Source: Eustoma russellianum (taxonomy: Eukaryota > Streptophyta > Magnoliopsida > Gentianales > Gentianaceae). Taken from it: a DNA stretch of 64,000 bases. The translations under genes and the position numbers were made by a program. The stretch lies in the NCBI GenBank assembly GCA_036186865.1, contig AP025057.1, forward strand, positions 26,701,258-26,765,257, given 5' to 3'. Of the stretch, positions 31,150-43,698 are shown in pieces (position 1 is the stretch's first letter; each line of letters starts with the position of its first letter). The notes under the pieces are model-generated. The model made no database searches and was not told the origin of the DNA. It saw only the letters and a list, made by a program, of their open reading frames with translations.

Positions 31150-31990
31150 AGACCTATAAAGTGTGTCATCAAAAGGTTTATCATTTTCATCTTTGTCTAG
31201 TTTGGTGCTAACGCTCATAGGGGTTGGTGTTGGTTGCAAGTCTTCAAAGCCAAACTTCTTCGTCATATCATTGATATACTTAAGTTGGCAAATATGGATT
31301 CCTTGAGGGGTTTTTTTTATTTGAAGCCCTAAGAAGTAATTTAATTCTCCAACCATTGACATTTCAAATTCAGACTTCATACACTCTTCGAAGTCTTTTA
31401 CTAAGGTAGGATTAATTGAACCAAAGATAATATCGTCTACATATGTTTTAACTATTAATAAGTCATTATCTTTTGTTCTTAGGAATAACGTGTTGTCTAT
31501 GGCCCCCATTCGATAATTGTTTGCAATAAGAAAGTTTGCAAATCTATCATACCAAGCTCTTGGAGCTTGTTTCATACCATATAAAGCTTTCTTAAGCTTG
31601 TATATGTGGTTACTATTCTTTGGATCTTCTTCCAGGAGGTTATTTGACAAAAACCTCTTCTTGGATGTATCCATTGAAGAACACACTCTTGACATCCATT
31701 TAGAAAAGTTTGATGTTACTTAAACTTGCAATAGCAAGTAATAATATAAATGCTTCTAGTCTTGCAACGGGTGCAAAGGCTTCTTCATAGTCTATTCCTT
31801 CTTGTTGATTATAACCTTGTGCGACTAGCCTAGCCTTATTTCGTGTGATGTTTCCTTGTTGATCCATTTTGTTTCTAAAAACCCATTTTGTCCCTATAAT
31901 GGATTTATTTTCCGGTTTAGGTATTAAGTCCCACACGTTGTTCCTGGTGAATTGGCTTAACTCCTCATGCATGACATCTATCCATAATAT
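31150..31990 (-). pseudogene. SIRE reverse transcriptase
   Basis: WDLIPKPENKSIIGTKWVF, ARLVAQGYNQQEGIDYEE, LKKALYGMKQAPRAWYDRF, the catalytic YVDDIIFGS, MVGELNYFLGLQIKK. A frame change near 31695 splits it. The catalytic Asp pair is intact. Confidence 0.9.
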
Positions 31991-31999
31991 ATCACCTAA

Positions 32000-33370
32000 G
32001 GCTTCGTTAACATTATTAGGTTGTAAGTGTGAGATTAAGCTATGTCTTTCAGCTTGACTTATGTTTCTACGAGTTCTAACCCCATCACTTGGATTTCCAA
32101 TGATTAACTCTTTAGGGTGTTTATATTTATCTTTTATAAGCTACCAATTCCTAGGTTGACTAGGTTCACCCTCATCTTTTTCAAATGTTTCACTAGTGTG
32201 AACATTATTGTATACAATTGGATCATTTTGCAAGTTAGTTGTATTATCTTCCAATTGCAAAATTTCTTAATTTATTTCATCTACGGATTCATGCATGTCT
32301 TGTTCAGGGGAGTTGGTCCTAGACGATCATGAACAGGCTCAAGTAATATATCATCATCATCAAACATATTTTCAACATTATTTTCATGTTTATGTTGAGT
32401 TTTATCACTAACTTAAAAACATGCATTCTCATTGAACTTCACATGTATGGATTCAATTATCTTTCTAGATGCATCAGTGCTCTAGAATTAGTTAAATAAC
32501 CAACAAATATGCATTCAATAGAATTTTGTTCAAACTTATCTAGATTATCTTTAGTATTAAGTACAAAACATTTACATTCAAATACTCTAAGATAATCTGC
32601 CTTAGGTTGTCTATTTGTTAATAATTCGCAAGGTGTTTTATTTAATTCTAATTGAAAGCCTATTTATAATATAACATGAACAACTAACAGCTTCAGCCCA
32701 TAAATATTTTGGTACTTCATTTTCACATAACATTGTTCTAGCAATTTATTGAATTGTTCTATTTTTACGTTCAACAACTCCATTGTATTGTGGTGTTCTA
32801 GGTGATGAGAATTCTTGTTTTATTCCATGTAATTCAAAAAACTTGATTACATCTTTGTTTTTAAATTCTCCACCTCTATCACTCCTAATCTTTTAACATT
32901 TTCTTCATTTTGAGTTGCTTGATAAGAGTTTCGCTTGCCAATGGAATATTGTCTTTGTGTGTTAAGAACAATGTACATGTGTATCGTGAGTAGTCATCTA
33001 CTATGACACACACATAGTAGTGTCAACCTAGACTTCTTGTCCTACTTGGACCAAATAAGTCTAAGTGAAACAACTCTAGTACATGACTAGTACTCACTTC
33101 ATGTTTTAGCTTTAATGTTTCTTTTATATGTTTTCCTTTAATACATGTTTCACAAAGTTGAAAATTATCTAAGTCTAACTTAGGCATTCCTCTAAGTAAG
33201 TTCTTTTTAGATAACTTTTCAATAGTTGAAATTCTTATATGGCCTAGTCGTATATGCAATAAGTTCACATCTAAGTCGTGATATTAAACACTTAACCTTA
33301 GCATCTAACATGTTGTTTAGTGATAGTATGTAAATGTTACCATTCCTATCTCCTTTTAGTACCGTTTATC
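32000..33370 (-). pseudogene. SIRE integrase, decayed
   Basis: The best part is the GAG-pre-integrase zinc region at 33023-33268 (LLHIRLGHI, CETCIKGKHI, FHLDLFGP). Toward 32700 the core is only visible in scattered frames with many stops. Confidence 0.72.
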
Positions 33371-33660
33371 CCTTATCATTTATTATATCACAGGAATCGG
33401 GAAGAAAAGAAACACGATAACCAAAACCTATGAGTTGCGAAATTCTTAATAAATTATAAGAAAGATTGCTTACTAACAACGCATTTTGTATTTGAAATGT
33501 GTGAGAATCCCCAATTCTTCCTTTCCAACAACTTTTCCTTTGTTGTTGTCACCAAATGTCACCTTTCCTCCATTCTCAATTTGCTCCAATTCGGTGAATA
33601 ACTTGGGTTTCCAGTCATGTGCCTTGAACACCCGCTATTAAAAATCATTTGGTTTTTAGA
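33371..33660 (-). pseudogene. SIRE protease with Asp-to-Asn change
   Basis: The active-site box reads NSGCSRHMTG at about 33610-33640 where the family has DSG. The rest of the domain is recognisable but frame-broken. Confidence 0.75.
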
Positions 33661-33863
33661 TTCTTTGACTTTGTCTCTTGTTTGTCTTCTTTCCAATTTA
33701 TCTACAATGGAGACAAATTTTTAGGTATCCTTTACTTGGGTCCTTGAATGTTAGGGGCACCATCCTTGATTAAATATCCGTTAGGTATCCAAACTTGGAT
33801 GTGCCTTCTAGGCACATATTTGACATTAGTTGAATATAAAGGATTAACATGTACTTTTCCATT

Positions 33864-35465
33864 CTATTTAAAAGAAGATGTATGCATATAATTGTTATAT
33901 CTTGGTTTATAGGTACTATGTTGTGGCCGATTTTGATACCTAGTGAAAGGCATATGATTTTGTTTCTTGAATGGCGCTATGTATGTGTGTTCATATGTAT
34001 TTCTATAAGTCTTATATAAATGTTGCCTATATTTAGGTTCATAATAAGTTGGATGCATTTGGTTTTGTCTAGATACATTTGTTTACATATAGGCATAATT
34101 TCTAGGTAATCTGGACGCAAAGTTTTCCTAGTTGCACGTTTATGTGTGTGTTCTTTTGTGGATATATGTTGCTTTTTTACCATGGAATAAGCAGAAGAAG
34201 GAGTAGAAGAGGATGTAGCGGGCAAAGTTGATTTTATTTTTGTAGCTTTATAAGGTTGTTTATTACTTGATAAAATGAACTTAGTATTTTTATCGACTTT
34301 GACATTTTCTTTTTTATATCTTAATTAGTTTTATCGTTTTCATATTTTTGTGATGATATAAGTGTGTCTAGCATGTTAGTTCCCGACTTAAATTATTCTA
34401 ACATTTTTTATAAGTCTAGTTTAGATGATTTAAGTAGAGAAATTTCTTTTTCATAATTTTCTACCTTAGTTTTTAACAAGCTATTTTTAGTTTTTAATAC
34501 ATGTTCATTGTTCTTATATGACTCTATTCAATTTCTAAAGAATCAAGGGTATTAGTAGACTCTTGTTTAAAAGATTCTAATTCATCGGAAAATTCCAAGT
34601 TGGAAGTCTTCAACTTGTCATTTTCTTCAATTAGGTTCTTGTTTTCTTTAGATAGCCTTTTACAGTGTGCATGCATTTTTAGAAATTCTTCGTACATCTC
34701 ATCAAACGACATTTCATTATCAGGATCTACATCAGATGAAGAACTTACCTCGTTGATTTGAAAGCAATAGACTTACCGGATGATTTAGATGATTTGGAAT
34801 TTTGTTGATTCAGTTTTACCTCGTATACTCTAAGTAAACCGATCAATTCATCCATTTTTGCGATTGATTTGGTCTCCTCGATTGCTGTTACTTTTGGATA
34901 TCATTCAGCAGGAAGACTTCGCAGCACTTTTTATACCTTCTCGTTGTTGATAAAAGATTTTTCTAAAGCTTCAAGTGCATTGAAAATTTTAGTAATCCTC
35001 AAATCCATAGATGTTATGGATTCGTGGCAACATTTTTAAAGATTCAAGTTCAGTCATAAGCATGTTTATTTTAGACTCTTTTACACCACTAGTACCTTCA
35101 TGCTTTAATTCTAGTGATTTCCACATATCGTGTGCGCTAGTGCAATTTGAAACATATCCTACTTCAGAAGTCGTTAGTCCATTCAAAAGTAATTGAATAG
35201 CTTTAGCATTCATGGACATTTGCTTTTTATCTTTGGCTGACCATTCACTTTTATATTTTTGTACTTCTTGCGTTAAACCGTTTACTTGAACAACATTCAT
35301 TGGAATGTGTGGCACATCTTCAACTATAGACCATAAATCGATGTCGATAGCCATTAAAAAAAGCCTCATTCTACGTTTCCAATGAACAAAATTATTACTA
35401 TCAAAAAGAGGAGGGTGTTGTGTTGACATACCTTCCAACTCAGCTTTGTGAGAAACAATAGCCAT
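33864..35465 (-). pseudogene. SIRE gag, decayed
   Basis: The N-terminal part (34989-35465) is open: PPLFDSNNFVHWKRRMRLFL, IDLWSIVEDVPHIP, NAKAIQLLLNGL, MWKSLELKHEGTSGVKESKI, a UBN2-type capsid domain. Further pieces (34524-34712 coiled coil, 33864-34225 basic linker) follow after stops. No complete CCHC knuckle was found. Confidence 0.82.
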
Positions 35466-35574
35466 TGTATGTACCTTAGACTTGAGATCAGCAGACTACT
35501 ATGTCTTGTTGTTTCTTGGCCTTGTCTTCTTCGTATGGTGTTGAATCTTGCTTCTTAGAATGGTGTTGGCGTTC

Positions 35575-35585
35575 CTCTGATACCA
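35575..35585 (-). promoter_or_regulatory. Primer binding site of SIRE
   Basis: TGGTATCAGAG on the minus strand lies two bases inside the 5' LTR, matching initiator tRNA-Met. Confidence 0.9.
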
Positions 35586-35587
35586 AT

Positions 35588-37964
35588 TGTTGGACCGTAC
35601 ACCTGTAGTAAACACCACTAGAGGAGAGGGGGTGAATAGTGGTTAGCGGAAATTACACTACTACCCTTGGTTAAAATCCCCTTTGAAAACAGAATCTGAG
35701 ACCTCCTCAGATTCAGTACCCATTTTTGAAAAATCCAAAACTCAATTTACACTACTCCAAAAATTATGACATTTTCCAGAAATGAACTTCAATTTCTTGA
35801 CTAGAATTGGTCCAAAAATGAGACAAAAATAAGATCGTTGGCCCTTCAACTAACTAAAAAGATTCTGATGGTCAATCTGGACAGAATTGGACAGAATAAT
35901 GTTGAACTTTGAAAACTTGTTTCTCTTTGATTACTCAACCGAAAAGGTTGATCTTTACATAAAAACACTCCTTAGGATGTCTAGTTTATTTTTCCAAAAG
36001 GCCCTAACCTTAAACAATTCTTGATGAAAATAGGATTTAAGTTCTCTTGAAACGGATCAGATTGCAGCCAGATTGGAGCATATATCTTACAATGACTGAA
36101 AGACTAGCTTTCCTTTGCTCAAATCAAGTAATTCTTGTTGCAAATGAAAGCTAATAGCATGAAGTATAACTCCACCAAAAATCATAAATTTTGAAAGTGT
36201 TTTGCTATTTTTTCAAAACGTGTAAAATTATGTGAAATATGCAGTAAAAACGGGCAGAAAAACCGAAGGGTGAAAAGAAGACAAGAACACCAAAGATTTA
36301 TCCTGGTTCGTTTAATGTGACATACTCAAGTCCTAAGGAACATATTTCTTTGGATTTCACTATGAAATGAACATAAATACAACAAGAACCAAGCTTGATC
36401 CTTGAGTTAAACACCGACTATATTCAAGACTTGGATGATCACCTCTATGCAACTCTTGGTTGTAACACATTTACCACCTATTCGTGTAGCCTTATAAATT
36501 TGACAAACAATCTTATAGATGAGACACAAGAGACGTGTAGCTACTCAACTAATATCACAATAACACCTTGGCTACACAAAGAATTAAACACGAATGAAAA
36601 GAAGAAGAAAACAAAACAATGAGCTTCAACTTTAGCTTTCAAGTGTTTGTTCTTCTTCTTCACCTTTGCATTCTATTTATAGTGTGAAATAGACCTTGAA
36701 GATAAGACCTAAAATATGTCACCATCTTTATCATCAGGTCCTAGGTTTCTTCACATCATTGATTAGCCACATAATCATCTTGTGTACTTGGCAAAATGGA
36801 GAAGAATGATTGACCCACCTTGAAATTTAGCATGGCTGAAATTGACACATTATTTTGTCTTGAAAATGTCGAAGATAATATGCAATGATAAGATGACATA
36901 ACTTCTATAAAATTTCCTCAACTCCTTGGCAAGATAATAGGGCATTTCTTTTGACCAAAAAAGATGCTCAAACCTCTGCTCCTAGCCGATGGGTATTCAA
37001 ATGCAATTTCTAAGTTGGCAACTTCCCAACTAGCTTTTTTGGTTGGTCCACTTGGCATAAAGTCATAAAATGAATCCACCATCATTTTTACCTGTATATA
37101 CACATTTTTGAGGCTGTATATATGTATATCAACTCAGATTTGTGGAAGAGAAATCAACAAACAATAGTTGACGAGATTATGTCAACATATAATATCAAAA
37201 TTTCCACAATTTTTTCTTATATTTTGTGATGAATTCCACATCATTAACACCTTTAAAATCTCTGAAAGGTGATGAATAAGACTCTCGAATAACATATATA
37301 AGAAGGACTTCAAGAAAAAATAGAATGTGACATCGAATACCGTCACATATCTCGCTACCGTCGATAAAATCATCAAATGAGAGAATATAATAGAAAACCA
37401 CCAAATAATCTTCAAGAATATAATAAATGAACTTCAGAATGAAGATAATAAGATATTAAAAAGATTCCTTGAGTAAAAATACCGAAGCTGCCCTCGGGGG
37501 TAAAATGACCAAAATACCCTTGGTGAGAGAAAACTCCAAAATAACCCCGATGGACAGAAGTAAAGATAATAACACCTTTTTGATGATCAATAAGAGATGA
37601 ATATGACCTTGAAATATTTTTTTTACCATGTCAAGTACCTACACAAACTCAAAATACCAATTTTGCCCTTTTTAGTAAGTTGTAGAAACTTTCAAGGCAT
37701 GTTAGTCACAATGCATAATATTTATTAAAAACACATAATAACAACATGATAAACATATATGAATCATGTACAAATGACAACAACCATTTTATCGATGTGA
37801 AGGATCGATGTACATCGATCGATCGAAGTGCAATAACCTGATAGATCGATGTCATTTTTCTTCACTTTTTCAACTTTTAATCGTTTATAACACTGTGTGA
37901 CATTTTTAAGTATTCACCACTTAAGATCATGACCTTGAAAATTATCTAAACATATTTCTCAACA
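35588..37964 (-). repeat. SIRE 5' LTR (right copy)
   Basis: It matches 27473-30065 but has a deletion removing most of the palindrome array. The remaining cluster is 37793-37848 (one full site ACATCGATCGATCGAAGT plus half-sites). Confidence 0.92.
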
Positions 37965-37969
37965 GGCTA
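37965..37969. repeat. TSD GGCTA, right copy
   Basis: It matches 27468-27472, and the outer LTR resumes here. Confidence 0.93.
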
Positions 37970-39120
37970 CCGGCCAGGCTGCAAACTACATACTGAGTCC
38001 TGTAGCAGTAGGACGGATCTTATCATCAGGGGTGGAGTTTGTTTGAGTTCAAACTTCAAATTTGTTAAGATAGGATAAGGTTAAATTTTGAAAGGTTGTT
38101 AGAGCTTTAACCGGCCAAGCTGACATGAATTTGTGATGATCTGATGGCTCAGATTGAACAGTTATTTAATCTGACGGCTGAGGGCAGACCTGGTACTGTT
38201 ATCTGATCCAAGGGTTCAGGCCAAGCAGATATCTGATCCTACGGTTGTGGTTGAACTAGTTGCAACAGACTGACCTCAGAATTTCCCTATAAATAGTGGC
38301 CTAGCTGACCTCTATGGTCACAAACTCACTCAGAAATTCAGGTCTTCTCCTTTCTCTACAATCTCCTTCTGCATATTCACTCTCTCTCATAGACTTTGCA
38401 TGTTCAAGTAATCCTAGAAGTTCAAGTCAGCTTAGAAGTTCGTAGAGTTCACAGTGCCGGTCGTCTGAACTGACTTCTGTTGTATTCAAGGAGACGATTG
38501 CTCCATCCGTTTGGGCATAGTATACCGGAGTAATACATCTAAAGGATAGAGTACTAGAGTCACCTCGAATCTTTGCTCAGTGAGCTGTTGAGGTTATTGT
38601 CGTACTGAGGTCTGTTGATCGAAGGATAGCGCAGCACTGTTGTTGTACAGTATTGCTGAGCTAAGCTTTGATATGTGCGAATCTCTACTGTTTGGCTGAG
38701 AACATTCGTTGTTCTATAGCACTGCCGTGCTGAGCTCTGCTTTGTGTTGAGCTTGGCTAAAGCGGCTGAAAGTACAACTGTTCAGGTCGTGCTGAGGTGC
38801 CAAGATCGATAGGTCGGTCATCAGTCCAGAACGCAAATACAATTACGCAGACTAGATTGATCTGATCTGTCTGATCAATCTGACTTGAGTTCAGCTCGGC
38901 TGGAAGGCTGATAGCACAAAACTACTATTCTGAAGTGCTATTTAGTTTAGGTCGCAGATCAACTGACTGTTTAGAAATAAAACACAATTACGCTATCTAA
39001 ACTATCTTGACTTAGCGTATCGATCCAGCCTACCCTGAGCTCGGCAGGTCGGCCATTGCTTTATTTCACAAGCAGACTGTACAAAAGTCAATTGTGTCTG
39101 ACTTAGAATTTGTTCTCACA
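37970..39120 (+). repeat. Outer copia left LTR, second part
   Basis: It continues the outer LTR and matches 44020-45161 (GGGGTGGAGTTTGTTTGAGT, CCCTATAAATAGTGGCC). A TATA box CTATAAATA at about 38290 with a TSS expected near 38320 fits an LTR promoter. The end is TTCTCACA. Confidence 0.87.
38288..38296 (+). promoter_or_regulatory. TATA box of outer copia LTR
   Basis: CTATAAATA is conserved between both LTR copies (about 38288 and 44339). It is the likely U3 core promoter. Confidence 0.7.
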
Positions 39121-39190
39121 ATTCTTAGGACGTATTCGTTATTGGTTTTGCACTTATTTTCATTTGTTTCTGACGTGTTATAGAAACTAG

Positions 39191-39960
39191 ATGGAGAACG
39201 CTAGCTCTAGCTCAGTCCAAGGCACAGACGTACATAGTGCTGCTCCAATGGCACCGAATGCTGGGGTGTCGATGCATGTTCCTCCTACACAGGGTCCTGC
39301 GGTGGCCCAAGTGGAGAAACCGGAGAAGTTCAGTTGGAGCTTCTTCAAGCGCTGGCAGTAGAAGATGTTATTCTTTTTGACTGCCATGGGATTGGCCTCG
39401 TTTCTGACTGAGGACCCACCTATGGTGGATCTTGAGGAGGACAAGACCTAGAGTGTGCAACACAAACTCTTTGTTGAGGCGTGGAACTTCAACAATTATG
39501 TTTGTTTGAGCCATATTCTGGGGTGCTTGGACAACTCCCTGTATCTCTTGTACTGCACGTACAAGACACCAAAGTTTTTGTGGCAGGCTTTTAATAGAAA
39601 TATCGTACGGAAGATGCCGACACTAAGAAATTTATTGTCGGTAAATTCTTGGATTCCAAGATGTCTGATTCTAGCACTGTTGTTTCTCAAGCTGAGGAAC
39701 TTCAGACGTTGGTAGCCGAGATGGAAGAGTAGGGCATGCTGCTAAGTGAATCTTTCGTGGTGCCTGCGGTGGTTGAGAAGCTACCTCTTCCGTGGAGTGA
39801 ATTCAGAAGCTATCTCAAACACAAAAGAAAGAGGATGACATTGGAAGATCTGATTGTCCTACTCCACATAGAGGAAGACAATCAAAGATCTGAATGTAAA
39901 CCATAATCTGGTGCTGGTCAGGTCAAGGCCCATGTTGTATAGGCCAAGAAAAAAAGGGCC
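39191..39960 (+). pseudogene. Outer copia gag
   Basis: It starts MENASSSS. The UBN2-type capsid has KFSWSFFKRWQ followed by a TAG (CAG to TAG), another TAG before SVQHKLFVEAW, then LGCLDNSLYLLY, a KHKRKRMTLEDLIVLL-like helix and an EEDNQ segment in shifted frames. Confidence 0.8.
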
Positions 39961-39968
39961 AACTTAGG

Positions 39969-40598
39969 GTGAACAAAAAAGTCAAGAAGATCGCCAAGAA
40001 GTTCCCTGGAAAATGCTACAAATATGGCATTCAGGGGCATGTCAGCAATGAGTGCCGGAAGCCCAAGAATAAGCAGATCAAGGCAAAGGCAAACATCGTT
40101 GATGCCTTGGACGATCTGAACCTCTGTGCAATGGTCTCAAAGTGTAATGCTGTGGGGAACATGCGCAAATGGTGGCTCGATATTGGTGCCACAAGACATG
40201 TCTGCTCCAGCAGAGAGATGTTCATGGAGTACCAGCCCGAAAACAATGAACAACATTACATTGGGAACTCGGCCTCATTGAAGATCGTAGGCGAGGGTAA
40301 AGTTGTTCTGAAGCTGATCTCAGGGAAGCATCTGACTCTGCAGAATGTGTTGCACATCCCCGACATTTGGATTAATTTAGTATCTGGAGCTTTTCTAGTC
40401 ATGCATGGTTTTAGACTAGTGTTAGAGTCCAATAAAGTTATGTTTCCAAAAAATGGCATGTATTTGGGGAAGGGGTACTTGTTGAATAGAATGTTTAAAT
40501 TAAATGTCATCACTATTGTACCCAAAAGAGATTTGCTCGTACATGCTAATAATAATGCTTCCTTTTCTGCTTACATGCTTGAGTCTTCTTGTTTATGA
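39969..40598 (+). pseudogene. Outer copia zinc knuckle and protease
   Basis: The knuckle CYKYGIQGHVSNEC has its second Cys changed to Tyr. The protease box is WWLDIGATRHVCS (Asp kept, Ser changed to Ile). The flap and substrate region includes VVLKLISGKHLTLQNVLHIP. Confidence 0.85.
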
Positions 40599-41520
40599 CA
40601 TTTTTGTTTGGGACATGTTACTTATAAGTCAATACAATGAATAGTTAATCTTGACTTGTTGCCCAAATTAAACTTTGATAATGAAAAATTCCAAATATGT
40701 GTTGAAGTGAAGATGGCAAAGGTGTCATTTCCTTCAATAGAAAGGAATATTGAACCTTTGGACTTAATTCATACCGATGTGCATGATTTAAAGTGTGTGC
40801 AGACGATAGGTGGTAAAAAGTATTTCGTAACTTTTATCGACGATTGCACACGATACTGTTATGTCTATTTGCTAAGTAGCAAAGATGATGTCGTTGATGC
40901 TTTCAAAGACTATAAAAATGAAGTTAAGGATCAACCTAGCAAACGAATTAAAGCAATTCATAGTGATAGAGGTGGCGAATATGATAACAAATTAAAGCAA
41001 TTCGTAGTGATAGAGGCAGCGAATATGATATACCGTTTAGTAAATTCTGTTCGGAACATGACATTATTCATAAAACGACTGCACCATATTCACCTCAATC
41101 AAATGGTATTGTTGAACGCAAAAACCAAACTCTAAAAGAGATGATGAATGCTATGTTTATAAGTTCGGGCTTACCTCAAAACTTGTGGGGAGAAGCCGTT
41201 CTTTCAGCTAATGTCATTTTGAATAGAATTCCATCTAAGAAGATAGATGAAACCCCATACGAGCTTTGGAAAGGACACAAGCCTTGTTACAAATACTTGA
41301 AAGTGTAGATTGCTGTACCTAAACCAAGACAAGTTAAAATTGGGCCTAAAACAATTAACTGCATATTTATAGGCTATGCAACTAACAGTAGTGCATATCA
41401 TTTCTTGGTGCACAAATCGAATATTCCTAACATACATGAAAACGTTGTCATAGAGTCAAGGAATGCAGTGCTCTTCGAAGAAGTCTTTCCGAGGAAAGAC
41501 AAGAACAATGAAGAAACAAG
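40599..41520 (+). pseudogene. Outer copia integrase with 44-bp duplication
   Basis: Core motifs HTDVHDLK, FVTFIDDCTRYCYVYLL and IHSDRGGEYDN are visible. A 44-bp tandem duplication (unit starts 40951 and 40995) repeats the SDRGGEY-coding segment and shifts frame. Later parts (LWGEAVLSANVILNRIPSKK in another frame) show the integrase C-terminus. Confidence 0.83.
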
Positions 41521-41699
41521 AGTTGGTATGTGAATGCGTGAGGTAACTCCTTAAAGAAATGGGGAGCTTTGCCAAAGCAAGCGTGCCAGAATGCCAACTT
41601 TGTTTGGACTGGATGTTCTAACCTTTATGGTAGAAAATGAGCCAAGAAGCTTTTCCGAGGCAATGTCCACTCTAGAAGCTCCTTTCTAGAAAGAGGTAA

Positions 41700-42300
41700 T
41701 TAACAGTGAGATAGACTTGATTCTTAAAATCACACTTGGAAGTTGGTTGACCTTCATAATGGAAGTAAACCACTCGGGTGAAAGTGGATTTTCAAGAAGA
41801 AAATGAAAGAGGATGAGTCTATCAAAAAGTACAAGGCTAGGTTGATAGCTGAAGGCTATCGATAAAAGGAAGGCTTTGACTTTTTTGACACCTACTCACG
41901 AGTAACTAGGATCACTTCTACAAAGGTTCTAGTTTCTATAGATGCAGTCTATGACTTGGAGATCCATCAAATGGATGTAAAGGTCGTTTTTCTGAATAGT
42001 GAGTTGGATGAAGAAATCTATATGGAGCAACCCGAAAGGTTTGGGTTCCAGGAAAAGAATCAAAAGTCTGTAGACTTGTTAAGTCGTTGTACAGACTGAA
42101 GCAAGTGCCTAAACAGTGGCACTTGAGATTTGATCCAGCCATGCTAGCTAATGGTTTCAAGATCAATGAGTGTGACAAGTGTGTCTACATTACGAACGCA
42201 CAGAATGCAAATGTGATAGTATGTCTCTATGTAGACGACATGATAATCATGGCAGTACTTGTGACATCATCTTAAATACTAAGAAGATGTTGACGAAAAA
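41700..42300 (+). pseudogene. Outer copia reverse transcriptase
   Basis: Frames include KWIFKKKMKEDESIKKYKAR, IHQMDVKVVFLNSELDEEIY, LYRLKQVPKQWHLRFD and the catalytic LYVDDMIIM, joined across stops and frameshifts. Confidence 0.83.
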
Positions 42301-42479
42301 CTTTGATATGAAGATATGGGATTTGCCAACGTTATTCTAGGAATTAAAATTTCTAGGATAGCTGATGGACTCGTGTTGTCACAAACTCACTATATTGAAT
42401 CTGTTTTAAAACGTTTCAATATGCTTAATGTGAAACCAATGAAGACTCCACTGGACTTAAGTATAAACTTAAGGAAAAC

Positions 42480-43100
42480 CGAGGTTTGCCAGTAGCTCAA
42501 TTGGATTATTCACAAGTAATCAGAAGTCTGATGTACATAACGAACTGTACAAGACCAGACTTGGCATGTTCGGTAAACAAATTGAGCAGGCTTACTAGTA
42601 ATACAAGTGACAATCATTGGAATTCTTTGAATAGAGTAATGTGATACTTGAAGTATACAATGAGTCTTGGATTACATTACTCAAGATATCTATCAGTGTT
42701 GGAAGGTTATTGTGATATCAACTGGATATCTGACAGTAAAGATTCTAAGTCCACAAGTGGGTATTTATTCATGATTGGTGAAGGTGCTATGTCCTGAAAA
42801 TTCACAAATCAAATGTACATAGCTCGTTCCACTATGGAAGCGGAGTTTATAGAACTTGATAAAGCCGGAAAAGAAGCTGAATGACTTTGGAATTTTCTGG
42901 AAGATGTGCCCTGTTGGCCTAAGCCAATCGCTTCTATCAGGTCAGTCAGCTATAGGCCGAGCTCAAAGTAGCATCTATAATGTATGCTTCAGAGACACAA
43001 TACCATTAAGTAGTTGATCTCTAATAGCGTGATTTCCATTGATTATATAAAATCAAAGGAGAATCTTGTGGATCTGCTTACAAAAGGCTTGCCTTGAGAT
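42480..43100 (+). pseudogene. Outer copia RNase H
   Basis: TRPDLACSVNKLSRL, GLHYSRYLSVLEGYCDINWI, DSKSTSGYLFMIG and STMEAEFIELDKA are recognisable. Stops interrupt the domain. Confidence 0.8.
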
Positions 43101-43688
43101 CAGATGTCAATTTTGACAAATGAAATGAGACTAAAACCTATAATGCATGAATCTTTACAACGATAACCCTACCTTATTGACTGAAGATCCCATAATCTTG
43201 GTTCAATGGGTCAACAAAGTTATGAAGTTTAGTAAGCACTTACTCGTTCTATTAAATAAAAGTGTTGTCTCCAGAGAAATGAGGGTAAGCTGAGGCTTTT
43301 AATGGTTCCTATATCTTGATATTTCAAGTGGGGTATGGTAGAATACTCTTGATAGAAAACACCTATCTAATTGTGAAGCGCGCTTCTATGAGAATCTTGT
43401 GAGCCAAAGTTCTCTAACGCACTTTCTAAAACCAGACAGTTCATGGCTAAAACAAACATAAACATGAGAACCAAAAAGGTGTGAAAGGAAATGTTATGTG
43501 AGTACTGTTGCCTAGATTCACACTAAAGACCGATTAGTACAAGACATCAAGTCACTAATTAGCCGAGTGGATCCGATAGTACATCACTAAGAAAGGTCCA
43601 AAGCTAGAAGTTATGTCTTCTGATGCAACATTTTCTTGTCTGAATTCTCGGTAGAGGCTACATAAACACTTGCATTAATTCCCATTCA
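43101..43688 (+). other. Outer copia 3' untranslated region
   Basis: Non-coding sequence between the end of pol and the polypurine tract. No gene is seen. Confidence 0.5.
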
Positions 43689-43698
43689 TGTGGGAGAT
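43689..43698 (+). promoter_or_regulatory. Polypurine tract of outer copia
   Basis: Purine-rich TGTGGGAGAT precedes the right LTR start TGTTAGAG. Confidence 0.7.

Larger units (their letters stand above)
27473..37964 (-). mobile_element. SIRE-type Ty1-copia element nested in an LTR
   Basis: The element is 10.5 kb with LTRs of 2593 and 2377 bp, TSD GGCTA, a primer site at the right LTR and a polypurine tract at the left LTR. RT and RNase H sequences are of SIRE/Maximus type. Only about 350 bp lie between pol and the 3' LTR, so there is no extra env-like frame. The coding region has many stops and a 56-bp LINE insertion. LTRs differ more than those of the chromovirus, so it is older than that element but younger than the outer copia. 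Confidence 0.92.
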
